Assembly: GCA_018702715.1 (NCBI GenBank)
Contig: JABIYQ010000018.1
Span: 1-25,226, forward strand
DNA from: Desulfobacula sp.
GTDB lineage: Bacteria; Desulfobacterota; Desulfobacteria; Desulfobacterales; Desulfobacteraceae
Reading direction: 5' to 3'
Length of the DNA: 25,226 bases
The stretch's first letter is position 1. The number at the start of each line of letters is the position of its first letter. The notes under the pieces were generated by a model. It did not search any database, was not told where the DNA came from, and saw nothing but the letters and a program-made list of their open reading frames with translations. Positions 1-7,172 of this stretch are shown here, one piece after another. A program made the position numbers and the translations under genes.

Positions 1-515
1 CCTATACCTGTTTTTGCAGAAACCGCTAATGCTTCATCAGAATCAAGCCCCAGATCCTCTTCGATCTGATCCTTTGCCCAGTCAATCTGAGCAGAAGGCA
101 GATCTATTTTGTTAATCACCGGTATGATCTCAAGCTCATGTTCCATGGCAAGATATAGATTAGCCAATGTCTGCGCTTCAACTCCCTGGCTTGCATCCAC
201 CAGTATTAATGCCCCTTCACAGGATGCTAAAGCCCTCGAAACCTCATATGAAAAATCTACATGGCCAGGGGTATCAATCAGATTTAAAAGGTATTTTGTC
301 CCATCTTCTGCCAAATAGGGAAGAGAAACTGTCTGGCTTTTTATGGTAATACCCCTTTCTCTTTCAATGTCCATGGAATCGAGTATCTGTTCTTTCATAT
401 CCCTGTCCGAAATAATCCCTGAAAGTTGGATCAGCCGGTCGGACAATGTTGACTTTCCATGATCAATATGGGCAATAATACTAAAATTTCGAATATTCTT
501 TATATTTAACTTCAA
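1..515 (-). CDS. lepA: Elongation factor 4 (LepA), N-terminal part, runs off the window start
   Basis: Ribosome-associated translational GTPase (EF4, back-translocase family), cytoplasmic. About 171 residues are visible; the family is usually about 600 residues, so the C-terminal two thirds lie outside the window. The GTPase motifs are all seen: P-loop AHIDHGKST (about residues 15-23), the switch region with ERERGITIK-like EREKGITIK, G3 DTPGHVDF, G4 NKID and G5 SAKTG. The wording around G3 (NLIDTPGHVDFSYEVSRAL) is typical of LepA and not of TypA or EF-G. No ATG is available near the N-terminus; I choose TTG at 513-515, giving MKLNIKNIRNFSIIAHID, preceded by TTTGGAG at a good distance. A TTGACA promoter lies upstream on the minus strand (574-602). 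The gene is divergent from the REC-GGDEF gene. Confidence 0.95.
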   Translation of the reverse strand, partial: MKLNIKNIRNFSIIAHIDHGKSTLSDRLIQLSGIISDRDMKEQILDSMDIERERGITIKSQTVSLPYLAEDGTKYLLNLIDTPGHVDFSYEVSRALASCEGALILVDASQGVEAQTLANLYLAMEHELEIIPVINKIDLPSAQIDWAKDQIEEDLGLDSDEALAVSAKTGI

Positions 516-535
516 TTTTGCTCCAAACTAAAATG

Positions 536-564
536 TTGACAAATAACACTTATACAGATAAATT
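536..564 (+). promoter_or_regulatory. Putative sigma70 promoter of the REC-GGDEF gene
   Basis: TTGACA at 536-541, a 17-bp spacer, then TAAATT (559-564) as a 4/6 match to the -10 consensus. It points to the ATG at 644. It interleaves with the opposite-facing lepA promoter, so the two divergent genes may share control. Only sequence match; no transcript data. Confidence 0.4.
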
Positions 565-573
565 TTATTTAAG

Positions 574-602
574 TATTTACCAATTGCGTTAAGAGGTGTC
601 AA
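574..602 (-). promoter_or_regulatory. lepA: Putative sigma70 promoter of lepA
   Basis: On the minus strand a perfect TTGACA (complement of 597-602) is followed by a 17-bp spacer and a weak -10, TAAATA (574-579). It would give a leader of about 50 nt before the TTG start of lepA. The -10 is poor, so confidence is moderate. Confidence 0.35.
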
Positions 603-643
603 GAAAAGCTCATACTGCAGAATATAACCTTGGAGAAAAATTC

Positions 644-1546
644 ATGCCATATTCTATTCTCATTGTTGATGACGATATTGCGATTAAAGACTCTGTATCA
701 GAATATTTAAAAGCAAAAAATTATAATGTTAAAAGTGCATTAAATGCTGCAGAAGCCTTAGAAATACTCAACTCATTTGAAGCAGATGTTGTACTTACAG
801 ATATTATGATGCAGGGCATGGACGGGCTGGAGCTAACCCAAAAGATAAAAGAGTCCTATGATCTTGATGTTATGGTTATGACCGGTTACAGTGCTGAGTA
901 TTCATATGAGAACGCTGTTCAGGCAGGTGCAAGCGATTTTATTTTTAAACCCTTTCGTTTTGAAGAACTGGATTTACGAATTAAAAGAGTATTAAGAGAA
1001 GCCGACTTTAAAAATGAACGATCCAAACTCTTGAAAAAACTAGAAAAGATTGCTATTACGGATGCATTAACACAGCTTTATAATTCACGACATTTTTTTG
1101 CCCAAATAAAAGCTGAAGTCAACCGACATATTCGCTATTCCCGCGCCCTGTCTTTACTCATTTTAGATATTGATTTCTTTAAAAACTATAATGACACCTG
1201 GGGACACCTTGAAGGTGATAAAGTGCTCATGGGGATTGGGACAACTATTAACGCCTGTATGAGATCCATGGACACGGCTTATCGATATGGCGGAGAAGAG
1301 TTTACCATCCTTTTACCGGAAACAAAGCTTCAAAAAGCCTGTGTTGTGGGAGCCAGAATAAAAGACAGCATCAGCTCTCAGATATTTGAGCCTGAATCAG
1401 GGACAAAAGCATCAGTCACTGTCAGCCTCGGCGCAACACAACTTGTGAAAGGTGAAGATTTCAGGTCATTTTTAAGCCGTGCTGATAAAGCCCTTTATAC
1501 TTCAAAAGAAACCGGTCGAAACAAATTAACCTATTTTGTTTCCTGA
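644..1546 (+). CDS. Response regulator with REC and GGDEF (diguanylate cyclase) domains
   Basis: Cytoplasmic two-component output protein of 300 residues expected to make cyclic di-GMP from two GTP when phosphorylated. Receiver domain about 1-120: acidic pocket VDDD (9-11), phospho-acceptor D53 in LTDIMM, conserved T80 and K102 (FKPF). A short coiled linker (about 118-140) leads to a GGDEF domain (about 138-298) with an active-site GGEEF at 216-220 and an intact inhibitory RxxD site (RSMD, 207-210), so product feedback is likely. There is no HPt or kinase next to it, so the cognate kinase is not known. A longer reading frame extends upstream to a GTG at 596, but TTGGAGAA sits directly before the ATG at 644 and the receiver begins right there, so I take 644. 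The 3' end overlaps that of convergent nadC by 16 bp. Confidence 0.93.
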   Translation: MPYSILIVDDDIAIKDSVSEYLKAKNYNVKSALNAAEALEILNSFEADVVLTDIMMQGMDGLELTQKIKESYDLDVMVMTGYSAEYSYENAVQAGASDFIFKPFRFEELDLRIKRVLREADFKNERSKLLKKLEKIAITDALTQLYNSRHFFAQIKAEVNRHIRYSRALSLLILDIDFFKNYNDTWGHLEGDKVLMGIGTTINACMRSMDTAYRYGGEEFTILLPETKLQKACVVGARIKDSISSQIFEPESGTKASVTVSLGATQLVKGEDFRSFLSRADKALYTSKETGRNKLTYFVS

Positions 1547-2367
1547 TCAATCCGCATGCTCAAATCTACAGACCGTGCCTGATGGGTAAGCGCACCACAG
1601 GAAATCATATCCACTCCTGTTGCAGCAATTTTATTCAAAGTTTCCAAAGAGACATTTCCAGAGGCCTCCACAAAGGCTCTGCCATCAATATAATTTACTG
1701 CCTCAGACATTAGATCATAGCTCATATTATCCAGCATGATCACTTCAACCCCCGCATCAACCGCCTCTTTAACTTCATCAAAAGTTGAAACTTCAACCTC
1801 TATTTTCATCAAATGAGATGCTCTTTTTCTAACTAAATCCACAGCCTTTTTGATGGAACCTGCAACCGCGATATGATTATCCTTAATTAAAATACCATCG
1901 TATAATGACATCCTGTGATTATATGCGCCGCCTGCCCTAACCGCTTCTTTTTCAAGACTGCGAAGGCCTGGAGTGGTTTTCCTCGTATCTGTCAGGCGGA
2001 CCTTTGATATCTTGAGTTCCTCCACATAGGTACGGGTCAATGTGGCAATCCCTGAAAGTCTTTGTAAAAAATTCAAGGCCACACGTTCCCCTTTTAAAAG
2101 GGATAAAAGATCTCCTTGAACCTTAAAAACTATCTCCCCTTTTTTGATCGGGTCACCATCTGAAAAAAAAGAACTTGTGTTACAATCCGGGTCCAGAAAT
2201 TTAAATATAGTTTCTGCAACTTTAATCCCGGCAAGCACAAAAGACTCTTTGGCAATTATCACACCATTGCCGGACAAGGGTTCGGGTAGAATATATTCTG
2301 CTGTTATATCACCCTGCCCTGAATCTTCATAAAGGGCTAACTTTATTATATTTTCTATTGTGTTCAT
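1531..2367 (-). CDS. nadC: Nicotinate-nucleotide pyrophosphorylase (quinolinate phosphoribosyltransferase)
   Basis: Converts quinolinate and PRPP to nicotinate mononucleotide, CO2 and PPi in de novo NAD synthesis; cytoplasmic. At 278 residues it is of normal family length. Family signatures are visible: DTRKTTPGLR at 127-136 (PRPP/quinolinate binding arginines), the GGAYNHR segment with HR at 151-152, and KDNH at 162-165; later EVEVST and MLDNM form the barrel core. It is the last gene of a minus-strand run: the ATG at 2367 lies only 6 nt downstream of the valS stop codon, indicating co-transcription with valS. No nadA or nadB is in the window. Confidence 0.95.
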   Translation of the reverse strand: MNTIENIIKLALYEDSGQGDITAEYILPEPLSGNGVIIAKESFVLAGIKVAETIFKFLDPDCNTSSFFSDGDPIKKGEIVFKVQGDLLSLLKGERVALNFLQRLSGIATLTRTYVEELKISKVRLTDTRKTTPGLRSLEKEAVRAGGAYNHRMSLYDGILIKDNHIAVAGSIKKAVDLVRKRASHLMKIEVEVSTFDEVKEAVDAGVEVIMLDNMSYDLMSEAVNYIDGRAFVEASGNVSLETLNKIAATGVDMISCGALTHQARSVDLSMRIDQETK

Positions 2368-2373
2368 GGGCCA

Positions 2374-5031
2374 TCACTTCATTTTCAGAATTCTGTCAAG
2401 GTTAGCCTTAAGCTTATTATTTTTTTCTTCAATGTCTTTATACTGGGTTTTAACCTTCAAGATCACCTCTTCAGGCGCTTTTTCAAGAAAACTTTCATTG
2501 TTAAGTCTTTTCTGTACGGTCAAAAGCTCTTTGGTATTTTTTCCCAGTTCTTTTTCAAGCCTGCCAATTTCCTTATCAAAATCAATCACACCTTCAAGGG
2601 AAACAAAGCATGTGGTATTCCCATTAACAGAAGATGCGCAGGATGAAGGAATATTGTCTGAATCACAAAAATAAAAACTTTCAAGTGCTGCAAGATTTGC
2701 AATAATGGATTTATTTTCAGCAATAATGATTTTTTCCTTTTCATCGTCTGTATAGGCCAGAGCTTTTATTCTCATGGACGGCTGGATATTCATCTCGCTT
2801 CTGATATTTCTGACACCTGAGATCAAACCAAAAATAAAATCCATTTCTTTTTCAATGGTTTCATTCCTGTTGGTTTCATATTCTGTTTCATTATAAGGAT
2901 AACTTGCAACCATAATTGATCCATTGGTTGCCGGCATTATATGATAGATCTCTTCTGTAACAAAGGGCATAAAAGGGTGAAGCATGATCAAAGTATCTTC
3001 AAGAACTTTTGACAGAACACTTCTTGCACTGTCTCTTCTTTGTGCACCCTCTTTTTCGTAAAGCGAGGGCTTGGTGGCTTCTAAGAACCAGTCACAAAAT
3101 TCATGCCATACAAATTGGTATACAGCAGATGCAGCTTCATTAAACTTATAATTTTCAATGCCTTGTTTTACGGCCAAAGATGTGTGAGCACACCTCGAAA
3201 GAATCCATTTTTCAGCCAGACTAAGCTTTTTATTATCAATCTTTGTATCTTTATCAGTAATATGCATCAGGGCAAATCTTGCGGCATTCCAAAGCTTATT
3301 AACAAAATGCCGGTAGCCTTCCACCCTTGATTCCGACATTTTGACATCACGCCCCTGTGCCGCAAAAGCTGCCAGGGTAAACCTGAAGGCATCTGCACCA
3401 TATTCATCAATCACTTTTAACGGATCAATAACATTACCAACTGATTTACTCATTTTTTTGCCATGTTCATCTCTTACAAGGGCATGGATATAAACATCAT
3501 CAAAAGGGACTTCATCCATGAAATGAATTCCCATCATCATCATCCTGGCAACCCAGAAAAAGAGAATATCAAAACCGGTTACAAGAACATTGGTTGGATA
3601 AAATGTTTTTAAAAGATCGGTATCTTTTGGCCATCCCATAGTTGAAAATGGCCAGAGTGCGCTTGAAAACCAGGTATCTAATACATCTGTCTCCTGGATA
3701 ATCTGGTTTGATCCACAAGTCGGGCATTCTACAGGGTCTGTTTCTTCAACAATCACGGCTTTGCAGTCCGGACATTTCCATACAGGAATTCTGTGACCCC
3801 ACCAGATTTGTCGTGAAATGCACCAGTCCCTGATATTATCCATCCATTCAAAATAAGTTTTTGACCAATTATCCGGTAGAATCCTGGTCCTTCCTGACCG
3901 AACCGCTTCGGATGCTTTTTTAGCAAGCGGTGCAACTTTGACAAACCATTGTTTGGAAATAGACGGTTCAACAATAGTTTTACAACGGTAACAATGTCCT
4001 ACCTTGTGCTTTATCGGTTCTTGCTTTACCAAAAAGCCTTGCTCTTTTAGGGCTTCAACAGCCTTTTGTCTGCACTCAAACCGGTCCAGGCCCTTATATT
4101 CGCCTGCGCCTTCCAGCATAAATCCATCATCATCAATAACTTTTAATTTTTCAAGATCGTGTTTTTCTCCCAGATGGAAATCATTGGGATCATGGGCAGG
4201 TGTTACCTTTAATGCACCCGTTCCAAACTGAGCATCAACATAATCATCCCTGATAATCGGAATAATCCTATCGGTCAGGGGAAGCATAACATGGGTTTCT
4301 TCAAGATCTTTAAAGCGGTCATCGCCAGGGTTTACTGCAACTGCTGTATCACCAAACATGGTCTCAGGCCGAGTGGTAGCAACAGTTAGGCCCTGTTTTT
4401 TATTTGCAAATGGATATTTGATATAATAAAAATACCCGTCTTTTTCTTCATGCTCAACCTCAAGATCTGCAAGAGCTGTTTTACACCTGGGACACCAGTT
4501 AATAATATACTGGCCCTCATAGATCAGATCTTCCTTATACAGCCTTACAAATACCTTGCGGACAGCATCGGAAAGCCCCTCATCCATTGTAAAGCGTTCC
4601 CTGTCCCAATCACAGGAAGCACCCAGCCTTTTGAGCTGATTTATAATGGCTCCGCCTTTTTTCTCACGCCACTTCCAGACTTGTTTGATAAACTCTTCCC
4701 TGCCGACCTGATCCCTTGTCAGTCCTTTTGCCGCAAGATCTCTTTCAACAACATTCTGGGTTGCAATACCGGCATGATCTGTTCCAGGCATCCAGAGGAC
4801 ATTATATCCTAAAAGTCTTCTGTACCGGCACATAATATCCTGAATGACGTTGTTTAAGGCATGGCCCATATGAAGCACGCCTGTAACATTCGGCGGTGGA
4901 ATAACAATCGAGAAGGCTTTTTTATCACTTTTATCTTCAGCACTAAAATACCCATTATCAATCCAGTACTTATACCATTTTTCTTCAATCCCCGATGGCT
5001 CATATCCTTTATCCAAGTGACCAGAACCCAT
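2374..5031 (-). CDS. valS: Valyl-tRNA synthetase
   Basis: Class I aminoacyl-tRNA synthetase charging tRNA-Val; cytoplasmic, essential. 885 residues, normal for ValS. Seen: PPPNVTGVLHMGHALN with the HIGH-type signature HMGH at 54-57; CP1 editing domain with the TTRPETMFGDTAVAVNP segment; Cys pairs (CPDC, CPTC) in an inserted metal-binding knuckle; KMSKS at 526-530; C-terminal coiled-coil arm (last about 65 residues, VIDFDKEIGRLEKEL onward) typical of ValS. The frame continues upstream to 5052, but ATG at 5031 has AGGAG 7 nt before it and gives the usual MGSGHLDKGYEPSGIEEKWYKYW beginning. It follows the acidic protein gene after a terminator hairpin and is closely followed by nadC. Confidence 0.97.
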   Translation of the reverse strand: MGSGHLDKGYEPSGIEEKWYKYWIDNGYFSAEDKSDKKAFSIVIPPPNVTGVLHMGHALNNVIQDIMCRYRRLLGYNVLWMPGTDHAGIATQNVVERDLAAKGLTRDQVGREEFIKQVWKWREKKGGAIINQLKRLGASCDWDRERFTMDEGLSDAVRKVFVRLYKEDLIYEGQYIINWCPRCKTALADLEVEHEEKDGYFYYIKYPFANKKQGLTVATTRPETMFGDTAVAVNPGDDRFKDLEETHVMLPLTDRIIPIIRDDYVDAQFGTGALKVTPAHDPNDFHLGEKHDLEKLKVIDDDGFMLEGAGEYKGLDRFECRQKAVEALKEQGFLVKQEPIKHKVGHCYRCKTIVEPSISKQWFVKVAPLAKKASEAVRSGRTRILPDNWSKTYFEWMDNIRDWCISRQIWWGHRIPVWKCPDCKAVIVEETDPVECPTCGSNQIIQETDVLDTWFSSALWPFSTMGWPKDTDLLKTFYPTNVLVTGFDILFFWVARMMMMGIHFMDEVPFDDVYIHALVRDEHGKKMSKSVGNVIDPLKVIDEYGADAFRFTLAAFAAQGRDVKMSESRVEGYRHFVNKLWNAARFALMHITDKDTKIDNKKLSLAEKWILSRCAHTSLAVKQGIENYKFNEAASAVYQFVWHEFCDWFLEATKPSLYEKEGAQRRDSARSVLSKVLEDTLIMLHPFMPFVTEEIYHIMPATNGSIMVASYPYNETEYETNRNETIEKEMDFIFGLISGVRNIRSEMNIQPSMRIKALAYTDDEKEKIIIAENKSIIANLAALESFYFCDSDNIPSSCASSVNGNTTCFVSLEGVIDFDKEIGRLEKELGKNTKELLTVQKRLNNESFLEKAPEEVILKVKTQYKDIEEKNNKLKANLDRILKMK

Positions 5032-5060
5032 AAAACAACTCCTAAAACTCAATATTAATG

Positions 5061-5087
5061 AAAAAGGGGATTTTTTATTGAATCCCC
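5061..5087 (-). terminator. Rho-independent terminator between the acidic repeat protein and valS
   Basis: A GGGGATT/AATCCCC stem (5066-5072 with 5081-5087) and an 8-nt loop are followed on the minus strand by five T (5061-5065). It lies after the stop of the acidic protein gene and about 30 nt before the valS ATG, so it may partly terminate (attenuate) readthrough into valS. On the plus strand the same hairpin is also followed by a T tract (5093-5100), but no plus-strand gene ends there. Confidence 0.6.
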
Positions 5088-5119
5088 ATAGCTTTTTTTT
5101 ACATATTTATCGCCTGATT

Positions 5120-5668
5120 TTAGACGATTTCCATCTGATCAAGATCTTTTTGCAATCTCTTCTTGATCTCAATGATCTCTTTTTTAATCACTTTTTCCAT
5201 GCCCTCAAACAAAAGGAATTGTATTTTATCAGCAAATTTTTTTTCAATTACCCTCTCCAGTGCAGCTTCCAGTTGTTCCTGGGTCACACTAAACTGCATG
5301 TCAGGCGCTGCAACCACATCAGATTCAAGCGGTTCCTCATTGACAGGATCTTCCATTTTAAGCTCAGTCCCTTCTATAAAAGAGGTGTCATCTTCCAGTT
5401 CAAGATTTTCTTCAGACTTTAAGCCCTCTGCTTTTATACTATCCATATCAAATACTGCATTATCGTCACCAACAATATCGGTCAGTTCAATAATGTCATC
5501 CTGTGTTGAGGGAGCTTTTTCTTTATCCACAATATCAGTCAGTTCAATAATATCTTCCTGTGTTGGGGGAATTTTTCCTCCATCTGCAATATCTGTCAGA
5601 TCAACAATTTCCTCATCTTTCTTTTCTTCACTTATAAAATCATCATACCAATCTGTTGTATCGACCAT
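5120..5668 (-). CDS. Acidic repeat protein of unknown function
   Basis: 182 residues, not recognised as a named family. The N-terminal half is strongly acidic and low-complexity, with three imperfect repeats of the form EDIIELTDIV (about residues 19-68; first copy EEIVDLTDIAD, then QEDIIELTDIVD and QDDIIELTDIVG), separated by Pro/Thr/Gln-rich linkers. After an acidic middle, the C-terminal 55 residues (QEQLEAALERVIEKKFADKI onward) should form amphipathic or coiled-coil helices rich in Lys and Glu. No signal peptide or membrane segment, so probably cytoplasmic. AGGAT precedes the ATG at 5668, and a good promoter lies upstream (5730-5758). Similar acidic repeat plus helix proteins could be scaffold or adaptor proteins; that is a guess. 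A terminator separates it from valS. Confidence 0.8.
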   Translation of the reverse strand: MVDTTDWYDDFISEEKKDEEIVDLTDIADGGKIPPTQEDIIELTDIVDKEKAPSTQDDIIELTDIVGDDNAVFDMDSIKAEGLKSEENLELEDDTSFIEGTELKMEDPVNEEPLESDVVAAPDMQFSVTQEQLEAALERVIEKKFADKIQFLLFEGMEKVIKKEIIEIKKRLQKDLDQMEIV

Positions 5669-5729
5669 AGCATCCTCACTTGATTAAGATATTAAAAACA
5701 ATATACTGTCCAATATCTGTGAACGCCAA

Positions 5730-5758
5730 AAAATACCAAAGCCGGATCAAAGTGTCAA
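5730..5758 (-). promoter_or_regulatory. Sigma70-type promoter for the acidic protein (possibly valS-nadC too)
   Basis: On the minus strand: TTGACA (complement of 5753-5758), 17-bp spacer, TATTTT (complement of 5730-5735). Consensus -35 and optimal spacing, 62 nt before the ATG at 5668. Divergent from rsmE. Confidence 0.55.
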
Positions 5759-5809
5759 CTATTTAAAAAAGCCATTTACAATGTACCCTCCATTGGTTTA
5801 AAGATTCTC

Positions 5810-6544
5810 ATGATGCAAAAATTTATCATTCCAGGAATTGATTCCATACCGTCAAAAGCCGTCATCCATGGACAGGATGCAAAACACATTTCAAAGGTTC
5901 TCAGGTTAAATAAAGGCAACACAATAGATATCACCAATGGCAAAGGTAAAGATTATACAGCCATTATTACTTGTATTTCGCCGGGCAATATAGAGATTGA
6001 TATAATTGAAGGACATGATTCTTTAACAGAATCTCCAATAAATATTACTCTGTGCCAGGGTATACTCAAAGATAAAAAAATGGATCTTGTGATCAAACAT
6101 ATTACTCAGCTTGGCATATATGAATGGATCCCCTTTTTTTGTGAACGATCCATTCCCAAACCAGATGAAAAAAGGATGGAAAAACGGCATCAGCGATGGG
6201 AAATTATTGCCAAGGAATCATTAAAACAATGCCGAAGAAGCAGGCTGCCTATTATCTCAAAACCCATAAGTTTTAAACAATTGTTAAACAGGTCGGTCTC
6301 CCATGATTTAAAAATTGCCTTTTGGGAAAAGGCGACTTTGCAGCTTGATACTCTGGAAAAAAATCCTTCCATAAAAAAAATACTCATTCTCATCGGACCG
6401 GAAGGCGGATTTTCCGAAAATGAAATAGTTCAATCAAGTGAAAATGGATTTTTATCTTATTCCCTTGGACCCAGAATTTTAAGGGCTGAAACAGCTTCCA
6501 TTTCAAGCTGTGCCCTTATTCAGCATATCCTTGGTGATATTTAA
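5810..6544 (+). CDS. rsmE: 16S rRNA (uracil-1498-N3)-methyltransferase
   Basis: SAM-dependent SPOUT-family methyltransferase that methylates U1498 of 16S rRNA in the 30S subunit. 244 residues, the usual length. N-terminal PUA-like RNA-binding region (about 1-75, with HGQDAKHISKVLRL) and C-terminal knotted SPOUT domain: ESLKQCRRSRLP near 136-147, SAM-binding IGPEGGFSENE (GPEGG at 196-200) and LGPRILRAETA at 219-229, the family signature. The start is one of two adjacent ATG codons at 5810/5813; no strong ribosome binding site is visible before either. It stands alone, divergent from the acidic protein gene, and is followed by tRNA-Phe. Confidence 0.94.
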   Translation: MMQKFIIPGIDSIPSKAVIHGQDAKHISKVLRLNKGNTIDITNGKGKDYTAIITCISPGNIEIDIIEGHDSLTESPINITLCQGILKDKKMDLVIKHITQLGIYEWIPFFCERSIPKPDEKRMEKRHQRWEIIAKESLKQCRRSRLPIISKPISFKQLLNRSVSHDLKIAFWEKATLQLDTLEKNPSIKKILILIGPEGGFSENEIVQSSENGFLSYSLGPRILRAETASISSCALIQHILGDI

Positions 6545-6570
6545 AAACACACTTTTTCAAACATTTTCCC

Positions 6571-6599
6571 TTGACATGAATAGCCAAAAAGCATATAAA
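6571..6599 (+). promoter_or_regulatory. Sigma70 promoter of tRNA-Phe
   Basis: TTGACA (6571-6576), 17-bp spacer, TATAAA (6594-6599), 15 nt before the first tRNA base. Near-consensus elements and spacing, as expected for a stable RNA gene. Confidence 0.75.
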
Positions 6600-6614
6600 C
6601 CCTCTGTTGTTTGA

Positions 6615-6690
6615 GCCCAGGTAGCTCAGTCGGTAGAGCAGGGGACTGAAAATCCCCGTGTCGGCAGTTCAATTCTGTCCCTGGGCACCA
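6615..6690 (+). tRNA. tRNA-Phe (anticodon GAA)
   Basis: A 76-nt cloverleaf can be folded by eye: acceptor stem GCCCAGG (6615-6621) with CCTGGGC (6680-6686), D arm GCTC...GAGC, anticodon stem GGGGA/TCCCC (6641-6645 with 6653-6657), loop CTGAAAA with anticodon GAA at 6648-6650, T arm with GTTCAATTC, discriminator A and encoded CCA (6688-6690). It has its own promoter and terminator. The 3' flank begins with a transposase remnant, in keeping with tRNA genes as integration sites, but no duplicated tRNA 3' end was found. Confidence 0.97.
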
Positions 6691-6697
6691 CAACAAG

Positions 6698-6733
6698 AAA
6701 GGCTTTCAGTGATTTTCACTTGAAGCCTTTTTT
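6698..6733 (+). terminator. Rho-independent terminator of tRNA-Phe
   Basis: AAGGCTT (6699-6705) pairs with AAGCCTT (6723-6729), with further inner pairing AGTGA/TCACT across two mismatches, followed by a run of T to 6733. It begins 9 nt after the tRNA CCA. Confidence 0.8.
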
Positions 6734-6758
6734 ATTTTGTCTGCAAATTTAATACACT

Positions 6759-6941
6759 TTGAAAAATAATTCTATGGAATGTGTGGAGCAAAGGACAAAC
6801 GGAGTAAAAATCTTTGATCCACTTGAAAATTTAATTCCGCCCAATATAAACCTGAAAAATGGTCGAAAAGGAATGCATCTGTGGAAAATACTTGTCCTGG
6901 AAATGATCCGGTTAGAAAGCATCTTCCTATCTGATATCTGA
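6759..6941 (+). pseudogene. Transposase N-terminal fragment (insertion sequence remnant)
   Basis: A 60-codon frame reads FDPLENLIPPNINLKNGRKG then MHLWKILVLEMIRLE before it degenerates into stops. The pattern 'FDPLE-L-P...GRKGM-LW-ILVLG-IRL' resembles the start of IS transposases I know as ISNCY-like; the family name is from memory and not checked. The rest of a transposase (the usual 400 or so residues with DDE motif) is absent: 6942-7079 carries stops in all forward frames and no recognisable coding. No terminal inverted repeats or target duplication could be identified. It lies between tRNA-Phe and the GC-richer hybrid kinase gene, suggesting past insertion and deletion here. Confidence 0.5.
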
Positions 6942-7079
6942 AACCCTTTCAAAGGAATTGCCAAAACTGAGAAATAAGGAGGAACTTGTTCGTGCAAGTA
7001 CGCTGACAACCATTCCTGGATAAAGGATATTCTAAGCTGAAAACGGTCTTATGATTGCAGATTTTTTTTGTTATTTTGG

Positions 7080-7109
7080 TTGACAAAAATAAAACCCCTG
7101 TCCTATATA
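7080..7109 (+). promoter_or_regulatory. Putative sigma70 promoter of the hybrid histidine kinase
   Basis: TTGACA (7080-7085), 18-bp spacer, TATATA (7104-7109), about 60 nt before the ATG at 7173. Sequence match only. Confidence 0.5.
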
Positions 7110-7172
7110 TTAATGACTTGGCGTTCTGGATCAGGATATCTAATTATATTAAATATTTAACAGGGGATTGCC

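Noticed and set aside
5061..5100. T-box leader of valS
   Set aside because: The gap before valS is only 88 bp with a simple terminator hairpin and no T-box core or specifier structure.
5163..5687. 174-residue plus-strand Ser-rich open frame opposite the acidic protein
   Set aside because: Ser-rich composition is the antisense of Glu/Asp codons. The minus frame has ribosome binding site, promoter and terminator.
6749..7009. 86-residue minus-strand open frame over the transposase remnant
   Set aside because: It is the antisense of the readable transposase fragment, with no features of its own.
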